Assembly: GCA_005798825.1 (NCBI GenBank)
Contig: SYIL01000034.1
Span: forward strand, 1 to 40,750
DNA: 40,750 bases
Direction of reading: 5' to 3'
Source of the DNA: Bacteroidota bacterium
GTDB lineage: Bacteria; Bacteroidota; Bacteroidia; NS11-12g; UBA955
Each line of letters starts with the position of its first letter. Position 1 is the first letter of the stretch. Both the position numbers and the translations under genes were made by a program. Below, in pieces: positions 23,098-31,166 of this stretch. A model generated the notes under the pieces. The model made no database searches and was not told the DNA's origin. It saw only the letters and a list, made by a program, of their open reading frames with translations.

Positions 23098-25164
23098 ATG
23101 AAAATGTGCGTTGGTATTATTACAAATCTCTTGGTTTGGATTTTTGTTTGTTCACTGGGAGCGAGGAGTTCAATGCCTGACACAAGGGTCAATTTTACGG
23201 GATCGAATACGGGGTTGAAAATACAGTCGAATACCAATCCATACCAATCATCTGATCTCGCTTGGGTGGACACCGTTGTGGTGGACAAATTATTGTCCGA
23301 TTCCTTTTTTGCAAGCGATAGCGCTTTGCGTACAGACCTACCCTTACTCGGAAATATGGGAGATATTCAGGTGCTGATGCTCACCAATAAAGACAAACAA
23401 TATAACCCCTACCGATCCTATCAATCAATCAAAAAATTGGCGAATTCAGGTGAATTGACTTTATTTTCGAGCCTGTATTTACCGTTCCGGCCCCAACAAA
23501 TGCTATTGTTAAAACAGTATTTGAAAAAGCCCGATACCCTGCATCTGAAGTTTCTCAAAATGGCTTGGGATGAGTTTTTCCCCGCTGAAATGATCAACGC
23601 ACTTTTGCAGCAACAAGTGGCTAGACCGGGGATTTGGGATGACAAACAGTTTTTCTGTTTGCCCAATTTTATCGAAGAAGAGGATCAGTTAAAGCCTATT
23701 TCTGCAGTGGTGTTAAACGGATTTTTCCCCAATGAGGGAGAAATTCCAAAAAGTATCCGGCCACAGGTAGAGTCTATTCGCGCATTGGTTTCGATAGCGC
23801 TATTTGATCCATTCAATAGCGGAACTTCTTTTGAAGAAACTGTAATTATCAACCCATCTTTTAGCACCTATTACACCTTGACGAGGTTTCTTGATTCCTA
23901 TGATTCTCTCCGGGTGGTTTATGAGAATTGGCTGGATCCAAGCCAGTTGTCCGATTTTAATTTGTTTGCTAAACACCTAATCAAATCGCGTCTGCAAGAC
24001 AATACTTTAATTTCGGTTTTTGAAAAAAGAGTGGAAACTGCCCATCAAATTTCAATGGCTAAAGGCAAAACCATTTTGCTAATACCTGGATTTGAGCAAT
24101 GTATTTCTCGTGCAAAATTTAATAAAAAGCTATCTCCAAGTATGTTGGATGAGATTTTCATGGCGGGGGTAGCGGTTGATTCCATTGCCCGGTATTTTAC
24201 ATTGTTTGGAACCGAAGAATTGCCGCCATATCTTGTGGTAACACCCCCGGATTCTATTTCACACAAACAGGGGCGTGATTCTGGAATCAGCAAGCAAATT
24301 GCCCAAGACAGTTTAGTTTCCTTGTATACTTGTTTGGATTCATTGCCCATTAAAACCCGTGTGTTGTTTGGGAAAATGCAGGAATCGACCTCAATTGATG
24401 ATGATATATCAATGTATGAAGAAACTCAGCCCACCCATAAACTTTCTGGCCGGTTTGCGACAACGCCATTGGCCTCGGACAAATCGATGGCAGAAATTTC
24501 TTATATCCACCTATTGGGTCTATGTAAATCAAATTCGATTAATACGTTATTAAAGGCCAATGGCATAGCCGAAATACCACAAATGAATGGCCGTGGAATA
24601 TTTCAAAGTCAGGGAATTTCCATGGCTATACAAAAACGCAATACAGCATTTTTGTCCACCAATCGAGTCATCATTGCACAATCAAATACAATAGACAATG
24701 TAAATCTTTCGGGGTTTTATGCCCTGTATTATAAAACGTTGGGCATTGAATTGGGAGAATTCCTCCAAATAGAATTCGGGGGTTTATTGGGGTTTGTTCA
24801 GCATAAAGTCAAGCGATTTTCAGGACTTAACGGCGGTTTTATTAACCAAGATCAACCCAGCATTATTGTAAAAAATCCGGCCTGTATTTCGGGGATAAGT
24901 GTATCGCCGAGTTTGCATCTGGGCTGGATTAAAATGCCCCAATATCTGCCCCAAACCCGACATTTATTTTTGCGAGTGACCGTAGGATATGCCAGGGATA
25001 TGGGCAGCCCAAGCTGGTTATTCAAAGGGAATAAGCTGTACTCTCCAGGTGATTTTAAAAGCACAGGTTGGTATAATAGCGCTGAATTTGGATATGCTGT
25101 AATCCTCAACTCGAAGAAGAAAAGTGCTGAGGATCTGTTTTCACAAGCCCAAAAAAATAGATAG
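23098..25164 (+). CDS. Exported protein with predicted C-terminal beta-barrel, unknown function
   Basis: A 688-residue protein I do not recognise. Residues 1-24 form a signal peptide (TNLLVWIFVCSLGARS). The central 450 residues are mixed and soluble-looking, with GKTILLIPGFEQ near 337 and PPYLVVTPPDS near 388. The last 180 residues alternate polar and hydrophobic residues (GFYALYYKTLGIELGEFLQIEFGGLLGF; HLFLRVTVGYARDMGS; SAEFGYAVIL) in the manner of outer-membrane strands, but the protein ends in a charged non-aromatic tail rather than a terminal aromatic residue. ATG 23098 is preferred to TTG 23092. Its stop abuts the ATG of the next gene, so the two form a tight pair. Confidence 0.65.
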   Translation: MKMCVGIITNLLVWIFVCSLGARSSMPDTRVNFTGSNTGLKIQSNTNPYQSSDLAWVDTVVVDKLLSDSFFASDSALRTDLPLLGNMGDIQVLMLTNKDKQYNPYRSYQSIKKLANSGELTLFSSLYLPFRPQQMLLLKQYLKKPDTLHLKFLKMAWDEFFPAEMINALLQQQVARPGIWDDKQFFCLPNFIEEEDQLKPISAVVLNGFFPNEGEIPKSIRPQVESIRALVSIALFDPFNSGTSFEETVIINPSFSTYYTLTRFLDSYDSLRVVYENWLDPSQLSDFNLFAKHLIKSRLQDNTLISVFEKRVETAHQISMAKGKTILLIPGFEQCISRAKFNKKLSPSMLDEIFMAGVAVDSIARYFTLFGTEELPPYLVVTPPDSISHKQGRDSGISKQIAQDSLVSLYTCLDSLPIKTRVLFGKMQESTSIDDDISMYEETQPTHKLSGRFATTPLASDKSMAEISYIHLLGLCKSNSINTLLKANGIAEIPQMNGRGIFQSQGISMAIQKRNTAFLSTNRVIIAQSNTIDNVNLSGFYALYYKTLGIELGEFLQIEFGGLLGFVQHKVKRFSGLNGGFINQDQPSIIVKNPACISGISVSPSLHLGWIKMPQYLPQTRHLFLRVTVGYARDMGSPSWLFKGNKLYSPGDFKSTGWYNSAEFGYAVILNSKKKSAEDLFSQAQKNR

Positions 25165-27168
25165 ATGAGACGCCAAATTCAGCGATGCGCATATATTCTT
25201 TTTGGGTTTTCTGGATGGTTGCAGGCCCAGGAATTACCCATATTGCCTGAGGCATGTTCAATAGACTTTCATCAGCCATTGAATTATGAGTCAAAGGCAA
25301 TGCAGGCTTTTGTAAAACGCGCCCTTCAGTCGCGTGTAATTCTTGCGGGTGAAAATCATTTTTATATCAAATTGAATACCCAATCCGAATACAAGTTGCT
25401 CCGTTTATTGCATGAAAAAGCAGGTGTTCGACACTATGTGATTGAATTAAGTCCAACACGTGCATGGTATTTGCAACGGTATATTTCTTCTGGAGATGAA
25501 GTCGCTCATCGCTTTTTGAAGGCAACATCATCGCGCAGATACATGAACTTATTCGATAGTATTTCTGCTTGGAATCAAAGCTTGGCACTTTCAGAAAGAA
25601 TTCATGTATGGGGTTTGGATGTTGAGCGCTTTAATGATTTGACGATAATGCGATTGGCAGAAATTATCGCTCGAAAAGGAGTCTCTCCACCTGGCTTAAG
25701 ACCAGGTTTTCTGGCCTTAAAAACGGTATCCGAAGAGATTCTTCGGAAGGGTTTAAGGGAATTTGAAACAGATTTAGACAGACCTGAAAATGAAAATGTT
25801 CAAGAAAATACCGATTCGGTATTATCAGCATTGGGGGATGATTCTGTGCGCAATTCCCTTCCACTTATCCAGCCAGAATGGGGAAACGATAAACTAATCA
25901 CCAGTGAAATGGCTGGTGAGGACCATTTTTTTGAATACGAAAAATTTAATACCACCCAAACCTCCAAAGAAATTTTTTATTGGTTAACCCAGAATGCTGT
26001 AAAAATAAATGCGTGGCTTGGCCATGATACGACCGAATATTATCAAGCCATTACACAATTGAAAGAATGGATATTGTGGGAAGAACTTGATCAAACAGCG
26101 CAGCAATACAATTGGAGAGAAGAACACATATTCCAAAACATGGTATCGCTGCTCAATAAGTATCCCGACATGCGGTTTTTTGGTCAATTTGGGCGTTGTC
26201 ATGTATCCTATGCTCAGCAACAACAAGACTGCGGTTGGTTCGAGTACAGCTCAACGATTAATCGTTTGAAATCCCGTTATTTTAGCAATGATTCATCTCT
26301 TATGTCAATAGGGATTTTTTATCGTGATTCAGACAATACAAGGGATGGTATAAATGCCGTGAATTTGCTTGACAACGCAATTATCCAAGATGAAGTCAGC
26401 GCCCTGTTGCAGTCGGTTCATAACAATTCGGTTTTATACAATTTAGAATCACCCGAAAGCCAACTCTCAGAATTGCGTAAAAAGTTTAGTTTTGTTTTGG
26501 TGAATCGGGTAAGTGAGAAATCCCTTTACCCAAAAATTCCTTCTCCAGCCGAAATTAAATCCTCCAATTTTTCTTCTCTCGGATTTGGTATATTGGGCCG
26601 GGCCAACATGCTGAGTGAATCATTGCGCTTGCATTTTGAAGACAATGGCTATGCTTTGACAACCCCCCAAAATTTTATACAGTATGGTTTTTCATGGCGT
26701 TCTGTCCAGACTTTTTTGAGTGGTCGTCTTTCTTTTTCCCATACCAATCGATCAATTTTTCGCAATCAAAGTGAACGAATACAGTATTCACAAACGCTAT
26801 ACAATCTTGATATGGGCGTGCATACCGCTTCTAATTTATCTTGGATAGTGGGTTTCGGGGGGCGCGTATGCTTCAATAAACAATTATTACGGTATACACC
26901 TCCGAGTTTAAACTTTTTGAATCCACAGCCCAGTGGATTTGTTTCAATTCAAAAACGCAATTGGGTTCCTGCAGCGTATTTAAACTTTGAAAGACGCTTT
27001 GGAAAAGGGATTTCGGCTGAATGTATTTTGGGATATCGCAAGGATTTTTCTTCTGGAAAATGGTATTTTACATCTTCTGGATTGTCTTATTTCAATGGTA
27101 AAGCCATCGAAGGAGATTTGAGTCAACCTTTTGTGGAGTTAAATTTTTACATTAATATTGGAAAGTAA
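25165..27168 (+). CDS. Erythromycin-esterase-like domain fused to an outer-membrane beta-barrel
   Basis: A 667-residue exported protein (signal peptide about 1-21). Residues 40-400 match the EreA/ChaN-like erythromycin esterase superfamily: VILAGENHFY with the Glu and His of the active site, YVIELSPTRAW, VWGLDVERF, then WREEHIFQNM, which parallels the RxxxMxxN motif, and FGRCHVSY, which parallels the second catalytic His region. Residues 430-667 consist of alternating beta strands ending in FVELNFYINIGK, a typical outer-membrane barrel end. The domain would sit at the outer membrane. The substrate is unknown and macrolide hydrolysis should not be assumed. It follows the preceding gene with no gap. 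Confidence 0.75.
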   Translation: MRRQIQRCAYILFGFSGWLQAQELPILPEACSIDFHQPLNYESKAMQAFVKRALQSRVILAGENHFYIKLNTQSEYKLLRLLHEKAGVRHYVIELSPTRAWYLQRYISSGDEVAHRFLKATSSRRYMNLFDSISAWNQSLALSERIHVWGLDVERFNDLTIMRLAEIIARKGVSPPGLRPGFLALKTVSEEILRKGLREFETDLDRPENENVQENTDSVLSALGDDSVRNSLPLIQPEWGNDKLITSEMAGEDHFFEYEKFNTTQTSKEIFYWLTQNAVKINAWLGHDTTEYYQAITQLKEWILWEELDQTAQQYNWREEHIFQNMVSLLNKYPDMRFFGQFGRCHVSYAQQQQDCGWFEYSSTINRLKSRYFSNDSSLMSIGIFYRDSDNTRDGINAVNLLDNAIIQDEVSALLQSVHNNSVLYNLESPESQLSELRKKFSFVLVNRVSEKSLYPKIPSPAEIKSSNFSSLGFGILGRANMLSESLRLHFEDNGYALTTPQNFIQYGFSWRSVQTFLSGRLSFSHTNRSIFRNQSERIQYSQTLYNLDMGVHTASNLSWIVGFGGRVCFNKQLLRYTPPSLNFLNPQPSGFVSIQKRNWVPAAYLNFERRFGKGISAECILGYRKDFSSGKWYFTSSGLSYFNGKAIEGDLSQPFVELNFYINIGK

Positions 27169-27318
27169 GAAAAAACTACCACAACGTTTTTTAGATTCAA
27201 CACAGCCAAATCAATCATGAGGCATTGGGTTTCCGAAAAACAATTCAGTACTTTGGTCTGAAGAATTTAAAACCAATTTGTCTGGTGATGCAATTTGAGT
27301 TGGTTTCGAAAAAGTAAG

Positions 27319-28173
27319 ATGGGTAGACAATTTTCAACGGGTGATAACAGCAAAATGAAAGAAAGTAAGGATACCGAATCGACAGTCAAAGTGAAACCAA
27401 AAAACACCTTGATTCAAACGACCAATCACGTTTGGCTTCAAGGAATTCCAAATCTCATTACGCTCGCCAATTTGACTTCTGGATTGCTGGGTATTGGTCT
27501 GCTCATGGGTGGGGATTTGTTTGGCGGATTTTTATGTATGCTTTTGGGTTCTTTTTTCGATTTTTTTGATGGAATGTTGGCAAGAAAATTGGGAGTGGAA
27601 GGGAATATGGGAAAACAACTCGACTCACTCGCAGATTTGGTAAGTTTTGGTGTGCTCCCCGGATTAATATGGAAATCAATCATGATAGAACAGGGTTATT
27701 GTACTTCTGATAGTTTTTCGTTCAGTGCATATGTGTGGCTTCTCATACCCTTGGGCGCGGCATATCGCTTGGCAAAATTTAATGTTCAAGAGACTGACTC
27801 AAGCGACTTTATGGGTATACCAACCCCCATTACTGGTATGGCTTTGGGGTCTTTGTCTTATATTTTTATGAATGCAAATTACCAAGACATATTGCCTTTT
27901 ATCGATCAGCCATTGCTGGATATTCGCTTTGTATTCCAGAACCATTTACTGTGGTTGTTCCTGCCTGTAGTTTCCTCCTATATGATGATAAGCGAAATTC
28001 CCATGTTGTCAATGAAGGGTAAAGTAAAAGATGCCAAGCACCTGTACAGATTACTTTTATTGGCCTTGGCCTTGCCTTGTTTGGTATTTGGCTGGGCAGG
28101 AGTCCTTGTTTTCTATTTTCTATACATAATCCTATCACTTTTATCGAACTTTGCAGTAAATAAATCACGCTAG
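27319..28173 (+). CDS. pssA: CDP-diacylglycerol--serine O-phosphatidyltransferase PssA
   Basis: PssA makes phosphatidylserine, the precursor of phosphatidylethanolamine, in the inner membrane. The CDP-alcohol phosphotransferase signature DGxxARx8Gx3Dx3D is complete: DGMLARKLGVEGNMG followed by KQLDSLAD. About six helices follow from IPNLITLANLTSG. The start is uncertain: ATG 27319 (284 aa) is listed, TTG 27295 and ATG 27355 are alternatives, and the first 40 residues are polar and not conserved in the family as I know it. purE starts immediately after its stop codon (TAG ATG), so the two are co-transcribed. psd is not in the window. Confidence 0.9.
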   Translation: MGRQFSTGDNSKMKESKDTESTVKVKPKNTLIQTTNHVWLQGIPNLITLANLTSGLLGIGLLMGGDLFGGFLCMLLGSFFDFFDGMLARKLGVEGNMGKQLDSLADLVSFGVLPGLIWKSIMIEQGYCTSDSFSFSAYVWLLIPLGAAYRLAKFNVQETDSSDFMGIPTPITGMALGSLSYIFMNANYQDILPFIDQPLLDIRFVFQNHLLWLFLPVVSSYMMISEIPMLSMKGKVKDAKHLYRLLLLALALPCLVFGWAGVLVFYFLYIILSLLSNFAVNKSR

Positions 28174-28683
28174 ATGAAAAAAGTAGGTATCATTATGGGC
28201 AGTGATAGCGATCTTCCGGTAATGAAGGATGCTGCCGAAATGTTAGATGTTTTAGGAATATCCTACGAGCTAACGGTTGTCAGCGCCCACAGGACACCCA
28301 AACGTCTGATGGAATATGCTGAGAGTGCTGCCCTAAGAGGAATACAAGTCATTATAGCCGGCGCCGGAGGCGCCGCCCATTTGCCGGGTATGGTGGCATC
28401 ATATACCCATTTGCCGGTGGTAGGTGTTCCGGTTCACACCAAAACCATGAGTGGAATCGATAGTTTATATTCTATTGTTCAAATGCCCCCTGGAGTTCCT
28501 GTGGCTACGGTTGCCATCAATGGTGCGAAAAATGCAGGTATTTTGGCTGCCCAGATTTTGTCTGTGGCCGATAAAATTTTGGCACAGAAAGTAGCCGCCT
28601 TCAAAGAATCAATGCGGAGTGAGGTTGTAAAAAAGGCCGAAAAAGTCGAAGCTGAAGGTTGGAAAAAATATCTTGGAGAATAG
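28174..28683 (+). CDS. purE: 5-(carboxyamino)imidazole ribonucleotide mutase PurE
   Basis: PurE moves the carboxyl group of N5-CAIR to give CAIR in purine synthesis. The 169-residue protein has the family motifs [13 protein letters not shown] at the N-terminus, the catalytic-histidine region VVSAHRTP, and [16 protein letters not shown], with [23 protein letters not shown] later. Length is typical of class I PurE. purK, which supplies its substrate, is not adjacent. It directly follows pssA, and is separated from the DUF3109 gene by 178 bases. Confidence 0.96.
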   Translation: MKKVGIIMGSDSDLPVMKDAAEMLDVLGISYELTVVSAHRTPKRLMEYAESAALRGIQVIIAGAGGAAHLPGMVASYTHLPVVGVPVHTKTMSGIDSLYSIVQMPPGVPVATVAINGAKNAGILAAQILSVADKILAQKVAAFKESMRSEVVKKAEKVEAEGWKKYLGE

Positions 28684-28861
28684 ACAAAGGCCCATTATTT
28701 GTGACAAAATTCTCTAATAATTCATCTATGGGCGTAAATCTTAATTTTATCAATTCGAACCTCACGGGCTGCAGGTTGTTCTTCTTCCCAAATAAATTGT
28801 TGCATACCCATCTGTGTCGTGTTGGTTTGGACATCATTGTTTTAGATACCATTCAATACAC

Positions 28862-29446
28862 ATGATTATTGTAGGCAATGCGTTGGTTTCGGAAGACATT
28901 CTTGAAAAGAAATTCGAATGCCAAATTTCCTTGTGCAAAGGAGCTTGTTGTGTACAAGGCGATGCGGGCGCTCCGTTAGATGATGAAGAATTGCATACGA
29001 TAGAGTCTGAAATTGAAAATATAAAACCGTTTATGGCGCCAGAAGGGCTTGGTCTTTTGGCAGAGAAGGGGTTTTATGAAAAAGACCGTGATGGAGATTT
29101 GGTAACGTCTTGTCGCACAAGCGGAGAATGCGTTTTTGTGGTATACGATGAATTGGGTATTGCTGGCTGTGCGGTTGAAAAGGCCTATTTTTCAGGACAA
29201 ACGGGGTTTCGAAAACCAATGAGTTGTCATCTATATCCAATACGAGCCAAAAAATATGGCGCTTATACCGCACTGAATTATGATCACTGGAGTATCTGTT
29301 CAGACGCATGCAGGGTGGGTGAAAACAAAAAAGTACCCGTGTATATTTTTTTGAAAGAGGCCCTTATTCGCAAAATGAGTCGACAATGGTATGAAGAATT
29401 CGAAGCTGTTGCAGCATCCTGGGACCAAGTCAAACAGAATCTTTAA
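28862..29446 (+). CDS. DUF3109 family cysteine-rich protein
   Basis: A 194-residue soluble protein of the Bacteroidota DUF3109 family, related in layout to YkgJ-type metal-binding proteins. Cysteines cluster as CQISLCKGACC (about residues 21-31), SCRTSGEC, GC, SCHLYPIR and ICSDAC, which suggests a zinc or iron-sulfur site. Function is unknown. The ATG at 28862 matches the usual family start (MIIVGNALVSEDI); the upstream TTG at 28814 adds a non-conserved segment. It converges on bshA with a stem-loop between them. Confidence 0.85.
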   Translation: MIIVGNALVSEDILEKKFECQISLCKGACCVQGDAGAPLDDEELHTIESEIENIKPFMAPEGLGLLAEKGFYEKDRDGDLVTSCRTSGECVFVVYDELGIAGCAVEKAYFSGQTGFRKPMSCHLYPIRAKKYGAYTALNYDHWSICSDACRVGENKKVPVYIFLKEALIRKMSRQWYEEFEAVAASWDQVKQNL

Positions 29447-29460
29447 CTGTAAATAAATTT

Positions 29461-29489
29461 CGCATCTTGCCCGAAAACGCAAGCATGCG
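29461..29489 (-). terminator. Stem-loop terminator between convergent DUF3109 and bshA genes
   Basis: CGCATCTTGC (29461-29470) pairs with 29479-29489, with one bulged base and an 8-nt loop. On the minus strand the stem directly follows the bshA stop and is followed by AAATTTATTT, so it best serves bshA; it may also act on the DUF3109 transcript. Confidence 0.55.
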
Positions 29490-30620
29490 CTATGGTCGAA
29501 TTGCAAGCACCTTTTCGTATACTGATTCGTATTGAATCAGTATCTTTTTCAAATCAAAAGTATGGGCTTGTTTGAGGGCATTTTTGCGGAACTGTTCGTG
29601 CATAGTATTGTCCTTTAGCAGTGTAATGGCATTGTTGGCCATATTCTCTGTATCGCCTACTTCGGACAAATATCCGGTAATTCCGTGTAAATTTACCTCA
29701 GGAATCCCACCCGTATTTGAGCTGATCACGGGAACTTCACAAGCCATGGCTTCGAGAGCGGCCAAGCCAAAACTCTCCGATTCAGAGGGAAGAATAAACA
29801 AATCTCCGATGCTGAGAATTTCCTCAATGGCATCCTGTTTCCCCAAAAATGTTACCCAAGGTTCGATGTGTAAATCGCGGCTGAGTTTTTCTATGTGAGA
29901 ACGTTCCGGGCCGTCGCCTATTAGAACCAATTTGGAGGGCACTTGCGTGATTACTTTGCTAAACACCAGCAATACATCTTCGACACGTTTAACCTTGCGA
30001 AAATTGGATGTATGGATGAGGATTTTTTCGCCGGCAGTTGCAATCATTTGCTTGAAATGTGCATGTGGTTTTTTATTAAAACGGTCAAAATCGATAAAGT
30101 TTGGAACTACCTCAATGGTTTTTGTAATGTCAAAATGTTCGAGGGTTTGCGCTTTCAATGTATGGGAAACGGCAGTGACGGCATCCGAATGGTTGATGCT
30201 CCAATTCACAACGTGTTGGTAGGTTATTTCTCTGCCAACAAGCGTAATATCGGTTCCGTGAAGTGTCGTAACGACGGGTATATAAATTCCTTTTTCGGCA
30301 AGGATTATTTTTGCCAACAAGGCCGCCGAAGCATGGGGAATGGCATAATGAACATGCAGTATATCCAGATGTGCCGATTGCACAATATCGACCATCTTGC
30401 CTGCCAATGCAGTTTCGTATGGGGCATATTCGAACAGCGGATATTTGGCGATATTTACCTCGTGGTAAAAAACATTTTCTGTAAAAAAATCCAATCGAGC
30501 GGGTTGGCTATAGCTTATAAAATGTACTTCATGTTCTTTGTGGGCCAGTGCTTTTCCCAGCTCTGTGGCCAATACACCACTTCCACCAAAGGTGGGATAA
30601 CAAACGATTCCTATGCGCAT
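29490..30620 (-). CDS. bshA: N-acetyl-alpha-D-glucosaminyl L-malate synthase BshA
   Basis: BshA is the GT4 glycosyltransferase that joins UDP-GlcNAc to L-malate in the first step of bacillithiol synthesis. The 376-residue protein starts MRIGIVCYPTFGGSG, a strong BshA signature, and shows HVHYAIPHA, VTTLHGTDITLVG, IHTSNFRKVKRV and the retaining GT4 motif PSESESFGLAALEAMACEVPVIS near residue 275. Together with bshB1 in the same window this indicates bacillithiol as the low-molecular-weight thiol. A weak box, GAACTTTG, lies 14 nt before the ATG. It is divergent from tadA. Confidence 0.94.
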   Translation of the reverse strand: MRIGIVCYPTFGGSGVLATELGKALAHKEHEVHFISYSQPARLDFFTENVFYHEVNIAKYPLFEYAPYETALAGKMVDIVQSAHLDILHVHYAIPHASAALLAKIILAEKGIYIPVVTTLHGTDITLVGREITYQHVVNWSINHSDAVTAVSHTLKAQTLEHFDITKTIEVVPNFIDFDRFNKKPHAHFKQMIATAGEKILIHTSNFRKVKRVEDVLLVFSKVITQVPSKLVLIGDGPERSHIEKLSRDLHIEPWVTFLGKQDAIEEILSIGDLFILPSESESFGLAALEAMACEVPVISSNTGGIPEVNLHGITGYLSEVGDTENMANNAITLLKDNTMHEQFRKNALKQAHTFDLKKILIQYESVYEKVLAIRP

Positions 30621-30652
30621 GATATATAGATAACAAAGTTCAACAAAAAATG

Positions 30653-30660
30653 TAGGTTTG
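30653..30660 (+). promoter_or_regulatory. -7 box of tadA
   Basis: TAGGTTTG fits the consensus and ends 19 nt before the tadA ATG, leaving a leader of about 12 nt. No clear -33 TTG is seen. Confidence 0.4.
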
Positions 30661-30679
30661 TTGCTGTAATTATTGCAGT

Positions 30680-31129
30680 ATGACCATTGAAGTTTTTTCG
30701 GATGCCTATTTTATGAATAAAGCCCTCGCATTGGCAATGCAGGCATACGATGAAAATGAAATACCCATTGGCGCTTTGGTGGTTCTTGAAAATAAAATTA
30801 TTGGCAAAGGATATAACCAAACCGAAACCTTGCAGGATGTAACGGCCCATGCAGAGATGATTGCAATTACGGCAGCTTCTCATGCCATCAACGGAAAATA
30901 TTTGGACGGATGTACCCTATTTTGTACCATCGAACCTTGTTTAATGTGTGCGGGTGCGATTCAATGGGCGCGAGTGAGCAGGGTGGTTTGGGGCGCCCCA
31001 GAACCCAAATTTGGATTTAGCCTCACAGATCCCAATTTGTTTTCAAAAGCAGAGATAACAAAGGGTGTTTTGGCCGGGGATTGCAGCGCGTTGATGAAGC
31101 AATTTTTCAAGCAAAGAAGAACCCGATAA
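30680..31129 (+). CDS. tadA: tRNA-specific adenosine deaminase TadA
   Basis: TadA converts A34 to inosine in the anticodon of tRNA-Arg(ACG). The 149-residue protein has the zinc deaminase motifs TAHAEMIAI (His ligand and catalytic Glu) and EPCLMCAGA (two Cys ligands), plus the substrate-contacting start ALAMQAYDENEIPIGALVV. Length is normal. It is a single gene, divergent from bshA and convergent with the beta-helix lipoprotein gene, 37 bases away. Confidence 0.94.
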   Translation: MTIEVFSDAYFMNKALALAMQAYDENEIPIGALVVLENKIIGKGYNQTETLQDVTAHAEMIAITAASHAINGKYLDGCTLFCTIEPCLMCAGAIQWARVSRVVWGAPEPKFGFSLTDPNLFSKAEITKGVLAGDCSALMKQFFKQRRTR

Positions 31130-31166
31130 TTGCGGCAAGTGGGAGAAGCAAAAACCCAAAAATCTC

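Noticed and set aside
29943-30629. 228-codon frame antisense to bshA
   Set aside because: It lies inside a confidently identified BshA gene. Its product is rich in Cys, Met, Asn and Phe with no recognisable domain, as expected of a shadow frame.
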